DNA from: an uncultured Lachnospiraceae bacterium
Lineage (GTDB): Bacteria; Bacillota; Clostridia; Lachnospirales; Lachnospiraceae
DNA: 6,478 nucleotides
Direction: 5' to 3'
NCBI GenBank assembly: GCA_905236365.1
Contig: CAJOPP010000422.1
Span: forward strand, 1-6,478
Shown one piece after another: positions 1-6,343 of this stretch; position 1 is the first letter of the stretch, and each line of letters opens with the position of its first letter. The notes under the pieces are model-generated. The model worked only from the letters and a program-made list of their open reading frames with translations. It made no database searches and was not told the origin of the DNA. The position numbers were made by a program, and so were the translations under genes.

Positions 1-6
1 AGAAAA

Positions 7-40
7 AAACAGATTCCCGATTTTTAATGGAAATCTGTTT
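7..40 (-). terminator. Hairpin with A/T-tract, possible terminator
   Basis: The arms AAACAGATT (7-15) and AATCTGTTT (32-40) pair perfectly over 9 bp around a 16-nt loop, and CC/GG inside the loop could add two pairs. A run of seven A at 3-9 becomes a T-tract when read on the minus strand, so the shape fits a rho-independent terminator of leftward transcription. On the plus strand the T-run is only three bases. No leftward gene is visible to its right, so it may instead be a two-way terminator for a gene left of the window, or the inner part of the repeat element whose conserved end starts at 37. The structure is seen directly; the function is inferred. Confidence 0.35.
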
Positions 41-87
41 AAGTTAATGACATTGGTTCAGACGTACGCCACCGAGTGAACTGTAAC
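39..87 (+). repeat. Dispersed intergenic repeat, copy 1
   Basis: This 49-nt segment recurs in inverted orientation at 6293-6343. The two copies differ by one substitution (A71 here, G in the other copy) and a two-base AA insertion in the other copy. It begins with the TTAAGTTAATGACAT motif that also ends the hairpin element at 6099-6196, and continues through a CGTACG palindrome to GAACTGTAAC. A short GTTCA/TGAAC pairing lies inside it. The right end is 39 bp from the -35 box of the metal-efflux operon. It contains no open frame. It is most simply a member of a short repeat family scattered between operons; a role as upstream regulatory DNA is possible but unproven. Confidence 0.75.
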
Positions 88-126
88 GAATTGTAACAAA
101 AGTTCAAGAAATATTAAGATTATGGC

Positions 127-154
127 TTGACATATAGAATATGTATGGTATAAT
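127..154 (+). promoter_or_regulatory. Sigma-A promoter of the metal-efflux operon
   Basis: A consensus -35 TTGACA (127-132) is followed after 16 bp by a consensus -10 TATAAT (149-154). A TG one base upstream of the -10 (TGGTATAAT) makes it an extended -10 promoter. Transcription should begin near 160-162, immediately at the left edge of the palindromic operator. Such a strong core promoter would need a repressor to stay quiet, which fits the operator that follows. The sequence match is direct; promoter activity is inferred. Confidence 0.85.
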
Positions 155-161
155 AAACACG

Positions 162-185
162 ATATATGAATGAATGTTCATATAT
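162..185 (+). promoter_or_regulatory. ArsR/SmtB-type operator palindrome
   Basis: The arms ATATATGAA (162-170) and TTCATATAT (177-185) are a perfect 9-bp inverted repeat around a 6-bp centre, giving the core TGAA-N6-TTCA. This matches the AT-rich 12-2-12 type palindrome bound by metal-sensing repressors of the ArsR/SmtB family (SmtB, ZiaR, CzrA and relatives). It lies at the predicted transcription start, so a bound repressor would block initiation or early elongation, and metal binding would release it. No ArsR-family gene is in the window, so the repressor must be encoded elsewhere. The palindrome is seen directly; the regulator family is inferred from site shape and from the gene it controls. 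Confidence 0.65.
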
Positions 186-211
186 AAATATATTATAAGC
201 GAGGTATTATT

Positions 212-430
212 ATGAAAAAGACGTATAAAATTGATGTAGACTGTGCAAACTGTGCAAACAAGATGGAAGAAGCTGCAAAGAATACGAAAGGTGTAAAGGA
301 CGTAACGGTGAATTTTATGTTGCTGAAAATGAATGTGGAATTTGAAGATAATGTGGATGTGAAGGCTGTTATGCAGGAAGTTCGGAAAAACTGCAAAAAA
401 GTTGAGGACGACTGTGAGATATTCCTTTAA
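212..430 (+). CDS. Stand-alone heavy-metal-associated (HMA) domain protein
   Basis: This 72-residue protein is a single HMA ferredoxin-like fold with nothing added. The metal site is the DCANC stretch, Asp10-Cys11-x-x-Cys14; an Asp directly before CxxC is typical of Zn/Cd/Pb-type HMA domains rather than the GMTCxxC of copper chaperones. Two more cysteines, Cys61 and Cys68, sit near the C-terminus and may add ligands. It has no signal peptide, so it should be cytosolic. The ATG follows a GAGGT ribosome site (201-205) and a strong promoter and operator. The gene starts 44 nt ahead of a P1B ATPase that lacks exactly this domain, so it probably acts as that pump's detached metal-binding domain or metal chaperone, handing over Zn or Cd. 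The family is clear; the metal and partner are inferred. Confidence 0.9.
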   Translation: MKKTYKIDVDCANCANKMEEAAKNTKGVKDVTVNFMLLKMNVEFEDNVDVKAVMQEVRKNCKKVEDDCEIFL

Positions 431-474
431 AAGTGGTGTTCATCAGTTTGGTTTAGGGGAAGAGGGGATGACAT

Positions 475-2373
475 ATGAACAAAAAACAGAAAAAAGTATT
501 GGCAAGAATTGTTATATCCGTTTTTTTGCTGATTATATTGGAAATTCTTACTAGTGAGAAGATAGGATTGCCGGTTGTCTCAGATAATGGAGCAATTCGA
601 TTGATTTTATATCTGATTCCTTATTTTGTGATTGGATATGATATTCTTAAGAAAGCAATCAGGGGAATCATGAATCATCAGGTCTTTGATGAGAATTTTC
701 TGATGGCAGTGGCGACTATTGGTGCAATTCTTCAAGGGAAATATGCTGAAGGGATTGCGGTTATGCTGTTCTACCAGATTGGAGAATTATTTCAAAGTTA
801 TGCGGTGGGAAAGAGCAGAAGAAATATCAGTGATCTGATGGACATTCGCCCGGATTATGCCAATATGGAGATTGGGGGCGAATTGGAACAGGTAGATCCG
901 GATGAAGTAGAGATAGGCTCTGTCATAGTTGTTCAGCCGGGAGAGAAGATTCCGATTGATGGAATCGTTATGGAAGGAAATGCAACCTTAAATACCAGTG
1001 CACTGACGGGAGAGAGTCTGCCCAGGGAGGTAAGTACGGGAGATGAAGTGATTAGCGGGTGCATCGATATGACAGGTGTTTTAAAAATCCGGACGACAAG
1101 AGAATTTGGAGAATCCACTGTCTCCAAGATATTGGAGCTGGTGGAGAATTCCAGTTTTCATAAAGCAAGATCAGAGAATTTTATTTCTAAATTTGCAAAA
1201 TACTATACCCCAATCGTATGTTACAGTGCTCTGGCTTTGGCTGTGTTGCCGCCACTTGTCAGGCTCTTATTGTTCGGATTGTCTCCAGAGTGGGGAGGAT
1301 GGGTATATCGTGCACTAACATTTCTGGTAATCAGCTGTCCGTGTGCATTGGTGATCAGTATACCACTTAGCTTTTTTGCCGGTATTGGTGGTGCGAGTAA
1401 AGAAGGAATTCTGGTAAAAGGATCCAATTATTTGGAAACGCTTTCTCAGACACGATATATTGTGTTTGATAAGACGGGGACGTTGACGCAAGGGGTATTT
1501 GAAGTAAGTGGAATTCATCACAATAAGCTGGAGGATGCTAAGCTTTTGGAATATGCAGCATTGGCGGAGAGCTTTTCTAATCATCCTATCAGCAAAAGTC
1601 TGAAAAAAGCCTATGGGAAAGCGATTGATCAAAGCAGGGTGACGGATGTAGAAGAAATCAGTGGGAATGGAGTAACGGCAAAAGTTGATGGCGTAGTGGT
1701 TGCAGTTGGAAATGAAAAACTGATGCAGCGTCTGAATGTGGCGTATCAGGATTGTCAGCATGTGGGAACCGTGGTGCATATTGCAATGGACGGAACTTAT
1801 GCCGGACATATCTTGATTTCAGATCTTTTGAAACCACATGCAAAAGAAGCAATGAATGCTCTGACAAAAGCAGGAGTGACAAACACTGTTATGTTGACGG
1901 GAGATCGCAGCAATGTGGCAGAACAAGTTGCAAAAGAACTGGGTATTTCCGAGGTATACAGTGAACTGCTTCCAGCAGACAAAGTATCAAAGGTGGAACA
2001 GCTCTTAAACAGTAAAAGAGAAAAAGAGAAGCTTGCGTTTGTTGGAGATGGAATCAATGATGCACCTGTTCTTTCCAGAGCAGATGTTGGTATTGCAATG
2101 GGGGCACTTGGGTCGGATGCAGCTATTGAGGCGGCAGATATTGTTTTGATGGATGATGATCCTTTGAAGATTGCAAAGGCAATCCGAATTTCCAGAAAAT
2201 GTATTCGAATTGTGTACGAGAATATTTATTTTGCCATCGGAATCAAGATCTTGTGTCTGATTCTTGGAGCGCTTGGTATTGCGAATATGTGGCTGGCAAT
2301 TTTTGCAGATGTTGGTGTTATGGTGCTTGCGGTCCTCAATGCCATCCGTGCACTGGCTGTAAAAAATCTGTAG
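475..2373 (+). CDS. cadA: Zn/Cd/Pb-translocating P1B-type ATPase (CadA/ZntA family)
   Basis: This 632-residue inner-membrane pump uses ATP to export soft divalent metals. The order is complete: two N-terminal helices (about 9-25 and 41-58), two more (about 74-108), an actuator domain with TGES at 178-181, a helix pair (about 243-303) with the CPC metal site at 288-290, the P-domain DKTGT with phosphorylated Asp332, an N-domain with SNHP (His370), TGD at 475-477, GDGINDAP at 524-531, and two final helices (about 583-627). Lys591 and Asp612 in the last helices correspond to the Lys/Asp pair of ZntA-type Zn/Cd/Pb pumps (Asp714 in E. coli ZntA), whereas copper pumps have other residues there. The usual N-terminal HMA domain is absent and is supplied by the gene 44 nt upstream. 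The start follows AGAGGGG (461-467). The exact metal among Zn, Cd, Pb or Co cannot be read from the sequence. Confidence 0.95.
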   Translation: MNKKQKKVLARIVISVFLLIILEILTSEKIGLPVVSDNGAIRLILYLIPYFVIGYDILKKAIRGIMNHQVFDENFLMAVATIGAILQGKYAEGIAVMLFYQIGELFQSYAVGKSRRNISDLMDIRPDYANMEIGGELEQVDPDEVEIGSVIVVQPGEKIPIDGIVMEGNATLNTSALTGESLPREVSTGDEVISGCIDMTGVLKIRTTREFGESTVSKILELVENSSFHKARSENFISKFAKYYTPIVCYSALALAVLPPLVRLLLFGLSPEWGGWVYRALTFLVISCPCALVISIPLSFFAGIGGASKEGILVKGSNYLETLSQTRYIVFDKTGTLTQGVFEVSGIHHNKLEDAKLLEYAALAESFSNHPISKSLKKAYGKAIDQSRVTDVEEISGNGVTAKVDGVVVAVGNEKLMQRLNVAYQDCQHVGTVVHIAMDGTYAGHILISDLLKPHAKEAMNALTKAGVTNTVMLTGDRSNVAEQVAKELGISEVYSELLPADKVSKVEQLLNSKREKEKLAFVGDGINDAPVLSRADVGIAMGALGSDAAIEAADIVLMDDDPLKIAKAIRISRKCIRIVYENIYFAIGIKILCLILGALGIANMWLAIFADVGVMVLAVLNAIRALAVKNL

Positions 2374-2400
2374 AGGGTTAACCACCAAAAAACGTAATAG

Positions 2401-2676
2401 TTCAGTCTTTGGCTTGATTGTTATGCACCAGGTGCAGTTTCACATTCCAATGTGCCCGATGTTGGTATAAATTATGTTGTTGGCACGCCACATGCAGTAA
2501 GTGCAGGGAGTTGTAGAGTAAACAACATCTGTTTTATCAAAGATGTCTGGAAACAATATCAACTTGAAATCTGCCGAAAAAAACATTATGGTGAACGATT
2601 TATGATTTTTGAACATGAATTGGAGTCTTTCCCTAATAGATTATTGAAAAACGGGCAATATAACATATTGAGATAA
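2401..2676 (+). pseudogene. Unrecognised open stretch, probable 5'-truncated gene remnant
   Basis: A stop codon at 2398-2400 opens a stretch of 91 sense codons that ends with TAA at 2674-2676. The composition is protein-like (mixed charged, aromatic and Cys residues), but no family is recognised. The only early start is a GTG at 2452, which would give 74 residues, and no ribosome binding site precedes it; the first in-frame ATG is near the end and would leave about 24 residues. Its last seven codons lie inside the terminator stem. It starts only 28 nt after the ATPase stop on the same strand. The best reading is the C-terminal remnant of a lost gene that now forms the 3' end of the efflux transcript. 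A small real protein started at GTG is the alternative. Confidence 0.35.
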
Positions 2677-2703
2677 AATATCAATATGTTATATTGCTTT
2701 TTT
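2655..2703 (+). terminator. Strong rho-independent terminator
   Basis: Two 17-nt arms, GCAATATAACATATTGA (2655-2671) and TCAATATGTTATATTGC (2681-2697), are perfectly complementary around a 9-nt loop and are followed by six T (2698-2703). This is a textbook intrinsic terminator for rightward transcription. It ends the metal-efflux transcript and separates it from enolase. The stop codon of the open stretch before it lies in the hairpin, from the left arm into the loop. The stem is AT-rich but long. Confidence 0.9.
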
Positions 2704-2883
2704 ATTATGGTTTTAGTATCATAATTATGATTAGTTTCAACTAATTAAAAGTGAATAAATCATGCAGGACTCCTATTTCTATGGAAATTTGAAGAAGTAA
2801 GGCACTTTGAATACCATATCGGATGAATGTTGGACATCTGAAAGAGGAGTACTTTAAAGAAATTTGAAAGGAGATTTAGAAAG
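2704..2883 (+). promoter_or_regulatory. Upstream region of enolase; promoter not resolved
   Basis: This 180-bp stretch must hold the enolase promoter because a strong terminator precedes it, but no consensus pair stands out. Weak candidates are TTGAAG with TACCAT after 17 bp (-35 at about 2790) and TTGGAC (2830-2835) with TTTAAA after 17 bp, the latter leaving a very short leader. The ribosome site AAAGGAG (2867-2873) is clear. An inverted repeat pairs AGGACTCCT (2766-2774) with AGGAGTACT (2845-2853) with one mismatch, extendable by TTTC/GAAA, so a folded leader is possible. A small stem ATTAG/CTAAT lies at 2730-2745. No gene is visible. Confidence 0.4.
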
Positions 2884-4185
2884 ATGAATTACTTAGAGAT
2901 TGAAAAAGTAATCGGAAGAGAAATTATGGATTCAAGAGGAAATCCGACCGTAGAGGCTGAGGTTACATTGGTTGACGGAACTGTTGCAAGGGGAACTGCA
3001 CCAAGTGGGGCTTCTACCGGAGAGTTTGAAGCATTAGAGCTTAGAGATGGAGATGATGAAAGATATTTAGGGAAAGGAGTTACAAAAGCAGTTGATAATA
3101 TAAATACAATTATCAGTGATGCAATTGTTGGATTAAATGCATCTGATATTTATGCAGTTGACAAAGCGATGATTGAAGCGGATGGAACAAAGGATAAGTC
3201 AAAACTTGGTGCAAATGCAATTCTTGCTGTTTCTATTGCAACAGCAAGAGCGGCGGCTACAGCATTGGATATTCCTTTATATCGTTTTCTGGGTGGTGTA
3301 TCCGGCAATCGTCTTCCGGTTCCGATGATGAATATTTTAAATGGTGGTGCACATGCTACCAATACAGTTGATACCCAGGAGTTTATGATTATGCCGGTAG
3401 GAGCTCCGAGTTTCAAAGAGGCACTTCGTTGGTGTGCAGAAGTTTTTCATGCATTGGCTTCTATTTTGAAGGCAAAGGGTCTTGCTACGTCAGTAGGTGA
3501 TGAGGGTGGTTTTGCACCAAACCTTTCCAGTGATGAGGAGACAATCGAGACAATCTTAGAGGCGGTTAAGAAAGCTGGATATGAGCCGGGAAAAGATTTT
3601 ATGATTGCTATGGATGCAGCTTCGTCTGAGTGGAAGAACAAAGAAAAAGGAATTGGCTATTACAAACTCCCGAAGGCTGGAACTGAATATACATCTGATG
3701 AATTGATTGAGCATTGGGTATCTCTTTGTGAAAAGTATCCGATTATTTCAATTGAAGATGGTCTGGATGAAGAGGATTGGGAAGGATGGCAGAAGCTTAC
3801 CAAAAGACTTGGTGGCAAAGTACAGCTTGTGGGCGATGACTTATTCGTGACCAATACCGAGAGATTATCTAAGGGAATTGAACTGGGTGCAGGTAATGCA
3901 ATCCTGATCAAGTTAAACCAGATTGGTTCTGTGTCAGAAACTTTAGAGGCGATCAAGATGGCTCATAAGGCTGGTTATACAGCAATTTCTTCGCATCGTT
4001 CCGGAGAGACGGCAGATACTACAATTGCAGATTTGGCAGTTGCGTTGAATACCTGTCAGATTAAGACGGGAGCACCGAGCAGATCTGAACGTGTTGCAAA
4101 ATACAATCAGTTACTTCGTATTGAAGAGCAGCTTGGTGACAGTGCTGTATATCCGGGCATTAAAGCATTCAATGTTAAGAGATAA
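2884..4185 (+). CDS. eno: Enolase (phosphopyruvate hydratase)
   Basis: This complete 433-residue enolase catalyses 2-phosphoglycerate to phosphoenolpyruvate plus water in glycolysis, and the reverse in gluconeogenesis, in the cytosol. Family landmarks are in order: the SGASTGE loop (41-47), His157 in NGGAHA, Glu166, VGDEGGFAP with catalytic Glu207, Mg ligands Asp244, Glu291 (SIEDGLDEEDW) and Asp318 (GDD), catalytic base Lys343 in IKLNQIG, the SHRSGET loop with His371, and Lys394 near the C-terminus. Length and motif spacing match bacterial enolases from end to end. The start follows AAAGGAG by 10 nt and gives the typical enolase N-terminus. It stands alone here, between the efflux operon terminator and a convergent gene, rather than in a glycolytic cluster. 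No defect is seen; it is expected to be essential or nearly so. Confidence 0.98.
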   Translation: MNYLEIEKVIGREIMDSRGNPTVEAEVTLVDGTVARGTAPSGASTGEFEALELRDGDDERYLGKGVTKAVDNINTIISDAIVGLNASDIYAVDKAMIEADGTKDKSKLGANAILAVSIATARAAATALDIPLYRFLGGVSGNRLPVPMMNILNGGAHATNTVDTQEFMIMPVGAPSFKEALRWCAEVFHALASILKAKGLATSVGDEGGFAPNLSSDEETIETILEAVKKAGYEPGKDFMIAMDAASSEWKNKEKGIGYYKLPKAGTEYTSDELIEHWVSLCEKYPIISIEDGLDEEDWEGWQKLTKRLGGKVQLVGDDLFVTNTERLSKGIELGAGNAILIKLNQIGSVSETLEAIKMAHKAGYTAISSHRSGETADTTIADLAVALNTCQIKTGAPSRSERVAKYNQLLRIEEQLGDSAVYPGIKAFNVKR

Positions 4186-4322
4186 TTTTGATTTATAATT
4201 TCTGGAAAATGATGGTAAAAACTATGCATATTCCGGTTATTGGAAAGTATATCACGATGTGCAGGAAACAGTTCAAAAATTTACGATGCAATAGGCATAC
4301 CGGAACGTATGTCAGCATCTAT
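4186..4322. other. Convergent junction between eno and the GH13 gene
   Basis: This 137-bp spacer separates the two converging stop codons. No hairpin with a T-tract is visible for either direction. An inverted repeat pairs CATATTCCGGT (4227-4237) with ACCGGAA-cg-TATG (4299-4311), 11 pairs with a 2-nt bulge across about 60 nt, and a smaller CATAC/GTATG hairpin sits at 4296-4311. These could end transcription from either side only by a less usual mechanism. A stop-free frame of 31 codons (4199-4294) has no usable start. No gene is called. Confidence 0.4.
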
Positions 4323-6080
4323 CTAAATTAAATTGTAAATTAATATTCCACCGGCACGAAGAATATTCTCTTGATATTTACGGGAATATAGAATGCATTT
4401 GGTGTCGATATTGGGAAGAATCACATCAATTTTTTCACAGTTCAAAAGGATTTTGATATGGTCATTTCCGTCAATCTTGATATATTCGAGCACCCGGTTC
4501 TCGGAAATCTCATTTGGAAAATGAAAGTTCCGGCTTCGGAAGGTGGAATGCTTTTTTCGCAGAGCTATGAGGGTGGTAATTTCCTGAATGTGTTCGTCGT
4601 ATTTGCCGGATTCGATTTCATCCCATGGCATACATCGTCGACAGTCGGGATCATAAGAGCCTTCCATTGCAATTTCGGTTCCATAATAAATACAAGGACT
4701 TCCGGGCATTGTAAAAAGAACTACCAGTTGTTGATAGAAGGTGTCCAGATTGCCGGCTTTATCCATAAGTCGGTTCGTGTCATGGGAATCTAACAGGTTA
4801 AAAAGGACGTCATTTGTTTGCTGCATATAGGTTGTGAAATTCTGGTTGATACTGTATTCGAATTCAATCTTGTCCCACTCCGGATAGAGCCAGAAATTGG
4901 AGATGGCAGTAGCGAGAGGGTAATTCATAACACTGTCATACTCATTGCCTAAAAGCCAATTTATGGAATCATGCCAGATTTCGCCTAATAGATAGAAGTC
5001 ATGTTTTATTTTCTTTGTCATGGTACGAAGTTCCTGTAAAAAGAAATGGGAAATTTCGTTTCCTACATCTAGTCGTAGTCCGTCGATATCAAAGGTTTCT
5101 ATCCAAAATCTTACGATATCAAGCAGATATTCACGAACCTTTGGATGATTGGTATTCAGTTTTGGCATTTGCTCGGCAAAGGCAAAAGAATAGTATCGTC
5201 CGTCACGGGTATCTCCTTGTTGATTGATTGGCCAATCGTTGATCATATACCATTCAAAATATTCAGAACTGCGCCCTTTTTTCATGAGATCCTGCCAAAT
5301 ATCGATATCGGTACCGGTGTGGTTGAAAACACAGTCTAACATGACCCGGATACCGCGGGCGTGTGCAGCATCGACCAGTTCCCGCAATTTCTCGTTTGTT
5401 CCGAAATGAGGGTCGACTTTACGGTAGTTTTTGGTATCGTATTTATGGTTGGAATTAGCCTCGAAAACGGGAGTCAGATATAAACCATTAATCCCCATTT
5501 TGTCCAAATAAGGCAGTTTCTGAATGATTCCTTGAAGATCACCACCGTAGGAGTCCTGATATTCTGTGATCTTCTCATATTTCCATGGTTTTACATTTTC
5601 AGGATTGATGGATGGATCACTATTGCAAAAACGTTCAGGGAAAATTTGATACCAAATTGTCTGATTGACCCAGTTCGGTGTACGGAAGATATCGGCATGA
5701 TTCATCCATGGAAAGGTGAAGTAGGAGTGTATCTTGCCGGGGCGGTTCATTTCTTCTTCGGTGTAGAAACCATCTTCAAAATAAAAAAATCGTTCATTTT
5801 TACTACGGATTTCAAAGAAGTATTTGCTGCGCTTGTATTCCGGGCAAAGGGTTGTTGTCCACCAAATGTGATGCTTCAAGCGCTTTTTGAAATAGATTTC
5901 TTCCTGTTTTCCGAACCATTGTTCTTTGCCGCCCATGATACCGGCAAGGTACGGATCTCCATGGTGGATATAGACTTTATCTACATCATATCCGGTTCGG
6001 AGATTGATAATGAGCTCGTTGTCGTTAAGTGGGTAACAATATTGGTTGGAAGTACGATGATAAATGGCTCCTAAATTCAT
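4323..6080 (-). CDS. GH13 alpha-glucan hydrolase, neopullulanase/cyclomaltodextrinase type
   Basis: This 585-residue enzyme should hydrolyse alpha-1,4 bonds of maltodextrins, cyclodextrins or pullulan fragments. An N-terminal beta domain (about 1-125) resembles CBM34, the usual partner of this subfamily. The TIM barrel (about 140-500) carries YQIFPERF (144-151), GGDLQGI, region I DCVFNH (249-254), MPKLN (305-309, the region V signature of the neopullulanase/maltogenic amylase group), region II GLRLD with nucleophile Asp338, region III with acid/base Glu367, and region IV SHD with stabiliser Asp434. A beta C-domain follows. There is no signal peptide, so it acts on imported oligosaccharides in the cytosol. 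The ATG follows GGAGGAG (6086-6092) at 5 nt. It is transcribed alone, convergent to eno, from the promoter at 6224-6252; no transporter or regulator gene is beside it. The family is certain; the exact substrate is not. Confidence 0.93.
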   Translation of the reverse strand: MNLGAIYHRTSNQYCYPLNDNELIINLRTGYDVDKVYIHHGDPYLAGIMGGKEQWFGKQEEIYFKKRLKHHIWWTTTLCPEYKRSKYFFEIRSKNERFFYFEDGFYTEEEMNRPGKIHSYFTFPWMNHADIFRTPNWVNQTIWYQIFPERFCNSDPSINPENVKPWKYEKITEYQDSYGGDLQGIIQKLPYLDKMGINGLYLTPVFEANSNHKYDTKNYRKVDPHFGTNEKLRELVDAAHARGIRVMLDCVFNHTGTDIDIWQDLMKKGRSSEYFEWYMINDWPINQQGDTRDGRYYSFAFAEQMPKLNTNHPKVREYLLDIVRFWIETFDIDGLRLDVGNEISHFFLQELRTMTKKIKHDFYLLGEIWHDSINWLLGNEYDSVMNYPLATAISNFWLYPEWDKIEFEYSINQNFTTYMQQTNDVLFNLLDSHDTNRLMDKAGNLDTFYQQLVVLFTMPGSPCIYYGTEIAMEGSYDPDCRRCMPWDEIESGKYDEHIQEITTLIALRKKHSTFRSRNFHFPNEISENRVLEYIKIDGNDHIKILLNCEKIDVILPNIDTKCILYSRKYQENILRAGGILIYNLI

Positions 6081-6098
6081 AAATTCTCCTCCAAAATC

Positions 6099-6196
6099 AT
6101 GTCATTTACTTAAGCTTTCCTCCTTGAGCGGAAGGTGGTGGCAAATCTTTGATTTGCTTTCGGATGAGGTGACGAAAAAGCTTAAGTTACTGACAT
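6099..6196 (-). repeat. 98-bp inverted-repeat hairpin element in the GH13 leader
   Basis: Ends ATGTCATTTACTTAAGCTT (6099-6117) and AAGCTTAAGTTACTGACAT (6178-6196) are complementary at 17 of 19 positions. Inside lie a second perfect hairpin, GCAAATC/GATTTGC with a 3-nt loop (6141-6157), and a small CCTT/AAGG stem (6122-6135). The whole thing is transcribed between the amylase promoter and its ribosome site and could fold as one long RNA structure. The ends share the motif found in the two ~50-bp repeats at the window edges. No target-site duplication is obvious. The best reading is a MITE-like short inverted-repeat element inserted in the leader; a native regulatory leader is the alternative. 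Its interior holds a spare AAGGAGG (minus strand, 6119-6125). Confidence 0.65.
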
Positions 6197-6223
6197 TGCT
6201 GCTGAATAGATATGTATAATTTT

Positions 6224-6252
6224 ATTATAAAAGATGGATTATTTTTTGTAAA
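6224..6252 (-). promoter_or_regulatory. Sigma-A promoter of the GH13 gene
   Basis: Read on the minus strand, -35 TTTACA (6247-6252) is followed after exactly 17 bp by a consensus -10 TATAAT (6224-6229). Transcription should begin near 6217, giving a leader of about 137 nt that carries the 98-bp hairpin element and then GGAGGAG. No clear catabolite-response (cre) site was found around it. The element match is direct; activity is inferred. Confidence 0.8.
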
Positions 6253-6292
6253 GAAGTTCAAAAGACTTGTGTTTTGTTATAGCTTAGCCGTT

Positions 6293-6343
6293 GTTACAGT
6301 TCACTCGGCGGCGTACGTCTGAACCAATGTCATTTTAACTTAA
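6293..6343 (-). repeat. Dispersed intergenic repeat, copy 2 (inverted)
   Basis: This is the reverse complement of the repeat at 39-87, with one substitution and a 2-nt AA insertion (51 nt against 49). In the minus-strand direction it ends in GAACTGTAAC 40 bp upstream of the -35 box of the GH13 gene, essentially the same distance as copy 1 keeps from the efflux promoter. Both copies are followed by a looser shared stretch, TAACAAAA then CAAG. The end at 6327-6345 carries the ATGTCAT...ACTTAAGC motif, which faces the structured segment to its right. Confidence 0.75.

Noticed and set aside
1315..1809. 164-codon open frame on the minus strand
   Set aside because: It lies inside the P-type ATPase gene, opposite strand, with no family features; the ATPase frame is certain.
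475..2373. Copper-exporting ATPase (CopA)
   Set aside because: The CPC motif alone is compatible, but Lys591 and Asp612 in the last helices and the DCxxC form of the partner HMA protein match Zn/Cd/Pb pumps.
4199..4294. 31-codon stop-free frame after enolase with protein-like residues
   Set aside because: It has no start codon near its beginning and no ribosome site, and is too short to tell from chance in AT-rich DNA.
5532..6074. 180-codon open frame on the plus strand
   Set aside because: It is wholly antisense to the GH13 gene, has no ribosome site or recognisable domain, and is explained by codon bias of the real gene.
6099..6217. Metabolite riboswitch in the GH13 leader
   Set aside because: The structure is a simple nested inverted repeat whose ends are a repeated motif; no known riboswitch core is recognisable, and there is no terminator or anti-terminator arrangement.
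39..6343. The inverted 50-bp repeats as borders of an invertible or mobile 6.2-kb cassette
   Set aside because: The segment contains enolase, a core gene, and no recombinase or transposase. Inversion would leave each promoter with its own gene. The end motif also occurs at 6099-6196 inside the segment, which fits scattered repeats better.
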